Below are positions 39,858 through 40,374 of a stretch of DNA of 40,374 bases, piece by piece. The DNA is taken from the NCBI GenBank assembly GCA_903916355.1, contig CAIWWN010000270.1, positions 70,127-110,500 on the forward strand, in the 5' to 3' direction. Both the position numbers and the translations under genes were made by a program. Position 1 is the first letter of the stretch. Each line of letters starts with the position of its first letter. Source of the DNA: an uncultured Burkholderiales bacterium (GTDB lineage: Bacteria; Pseudomonadota; Gammaproteobacteria; Burkholderiales; Burkholderiaceae_C). The notes beneath the pieces are model-generated. The model saw nothing but the letters and a program-made list of their open reading frames with translations. It searched no databases and was not told where the DNA came from.

Positions 39858-40289
39858 ATGCCCCATCTTGTGATTTTGTACACCGCTCAGCTGGATGCTG
39901 AAGTCAATATGACCACCCTGTGCCGTCAGATGGCCAATGCCATGCTGACGGTGAAAGACGAAGACGGCAAACAGGTGTTCCCCACGGGGGGCACCCGTGT
40001 GCTGGCTTACCCGGCGCCACATTACGCGGTGGCGGACGGCGGCGCGGCCGGTCTTGCAGAAGGAGGCAATGGCGACTACGCTTTCGTGTACCTGAATGTG
40101 CGCATGGGCCGGGGCCGCAGCCCCGCCACCCAGCAGCGCGCCGGGCAGACGCTGAGCGATGTGGCGCAAGCCTTCTTTGCTCCCGTTTTGGCGCAGCGCC
40201 ATATCGGCATCACGCTGCAGATTGACGAAGGCCCCGAAGTGTTTGACGCCAAACACAGCAACTTGCATCCTCTCTTCAACAAGGCCTGA
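39858..40289 (+). CDS. hpaF: 5-carboxymethyl-2-hydroxymuconate delta-isomerase
   Basis: Tautomerase-like isomerase acting on the dehydrogenase product. The 143-residue product starts MPHLVILYTAQLDAEVNMTT; after Met removal Pro1 would be the catalytic base, as in this family. The segments KQVFPTGGTRVLAYPAPHYA, YAFVYLNVRMGRGRSPATQQ and LQIDEGPEVFDAKHSNLHPL match CHMI proteins. An upstream in-frame start at 39837 is rejected because it would place seven residues before the needed Pro; GGAAAG lies 7 bases before ATG 39858. It is the last complete hpa gene here. hpaH and transporters would be expected beyond the window. Confidence 0.94.
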   Translation: MPHLVILYTAQLDAEVNMTTLCRQMANAMLTVKDEDGKQVFPTGGTRVLAYPAPHYAVADGGAAGLAEGGNGDYAFVYLNVRMGRGRSPATQQRAGQTLSDVAQAFFAPVLAQRHIGITLQIDEGPEVFDAKHSNLHPLFNKA

Positions 40290-40323
40290 TATGCGCTGGC
40301 ATCGTGTCTCTCTGTCTTTCTCG

Positions 40324-40374
40324 GTAGGCGCCAGCCTGCTGGCGATGCTTTCGGACTTGAACAACCATCGCCAG
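40324..40374. repeat. Second REP-like repeat, cut by window end
   Basis: The left arm 40324-40347 shares 20 of 24 bases with the REP-like arm at 36319-36342 and itself folds as CGCCAGC-CT-GCTGGCG (40329-40344). The start of a right arm is visible: CATCGCCAG (40366-40374) is the exact reverse complement of CTGGCGATG (40339-40347). The window ends inside it. An ATG-started frame from 40291 runs through the repeat, but I do not consider it a gene. Confidence 0.75.

Noticed and set aside
40291-40374. ATG-started frame open to the window end after hpaF
   Set aside because: It passes straight through a REP-like palindrome and has no recognisable features; too short to judge, but more likely non-coding.

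Overview
The window looks like the chromosome of a freshwater-type betaproteobacterium of the Burkholderiales, most likely Comamonadaceae. This rests on high-GC codon use, the divergent mreBC / gatCAB arrangement, and the protein style of MreB, PyrE, IlvE, RadA and the homoprotocatechuate (hpa) enzymes. The genus is an inference made without any database search.

Layout. 1-5302: core genes, with mreC (cut by the window edge) and mreB reading left and gatC-gatA-gatB reading right. 5320-15767: accessory-rich stretch. It holds a PD-(D/E)XK-like small protein, a ccdAB toxin-antitoxin pair with a tandem palindromic operator, an alpha/beta hydrolase, pyrE, exonuclease III (xth), and a two-gene AAA15 ATPase + RloB-like TOPRIM module. 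That module is bracketed by the xth 3' end and a broken second copy of it. A methyltransferase, a wrecked PIN-toxin locus, a SOUL protein, an Old Yellow Enzyme homologue, a higBA pair, a double-cupin protein and a 450-bp AT-rich non-coding stretch with repeats follow. 15768-20833: metallo-beta-lactamase-fold hydrolase, M48 protease, AmpG-like permease and an OmpR-type two-component pair. 20852-27361: surface polysaccharide genes (two acyltransferases, three glycosyltransferases, one FkbM methyltransferase), of visibly lower GC around 22000-25650. 27336-34205: a housekeeping block on the minus strand (zf-CHCC protein, ilvE, a small membrane protein, radA, nitronate monooxygenase-like gene, large hybrid sensor kinase). 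34401-40289: the hpa operon for homoprotocatechuate meta-cleavage (hpaR, hpaG1, hpaG2, hpaE, a Bug solute-binding protein, hpaD, hpaF), with a REP-like palindrome inside it and a second copy at the window end.

How genes work together. GatCAB makes Gln-tRNA(Gln) and/or Asn-tRNA(Asn) by transamidation. HpaD opens the ring of homoprotocatechuate, HpaE oxidises the semialdehyde, HpaF isomerises, and HpaG1/G2 decarboxylate and isomerise, all probably under HpaR repression. The polysaccharide genes probably build and decorate LPS core or O-antigen.

The most notable feature is the small defence-like islet (ATPase + RloB-like) sitting precisely between two copies of the xth 3' end. A 39-bp block is identical in both copies, then the copies drop abruptly to about 77% identity. 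No integrase, tRNA, rRNA, CRISPR array or insertion sequence was seen.
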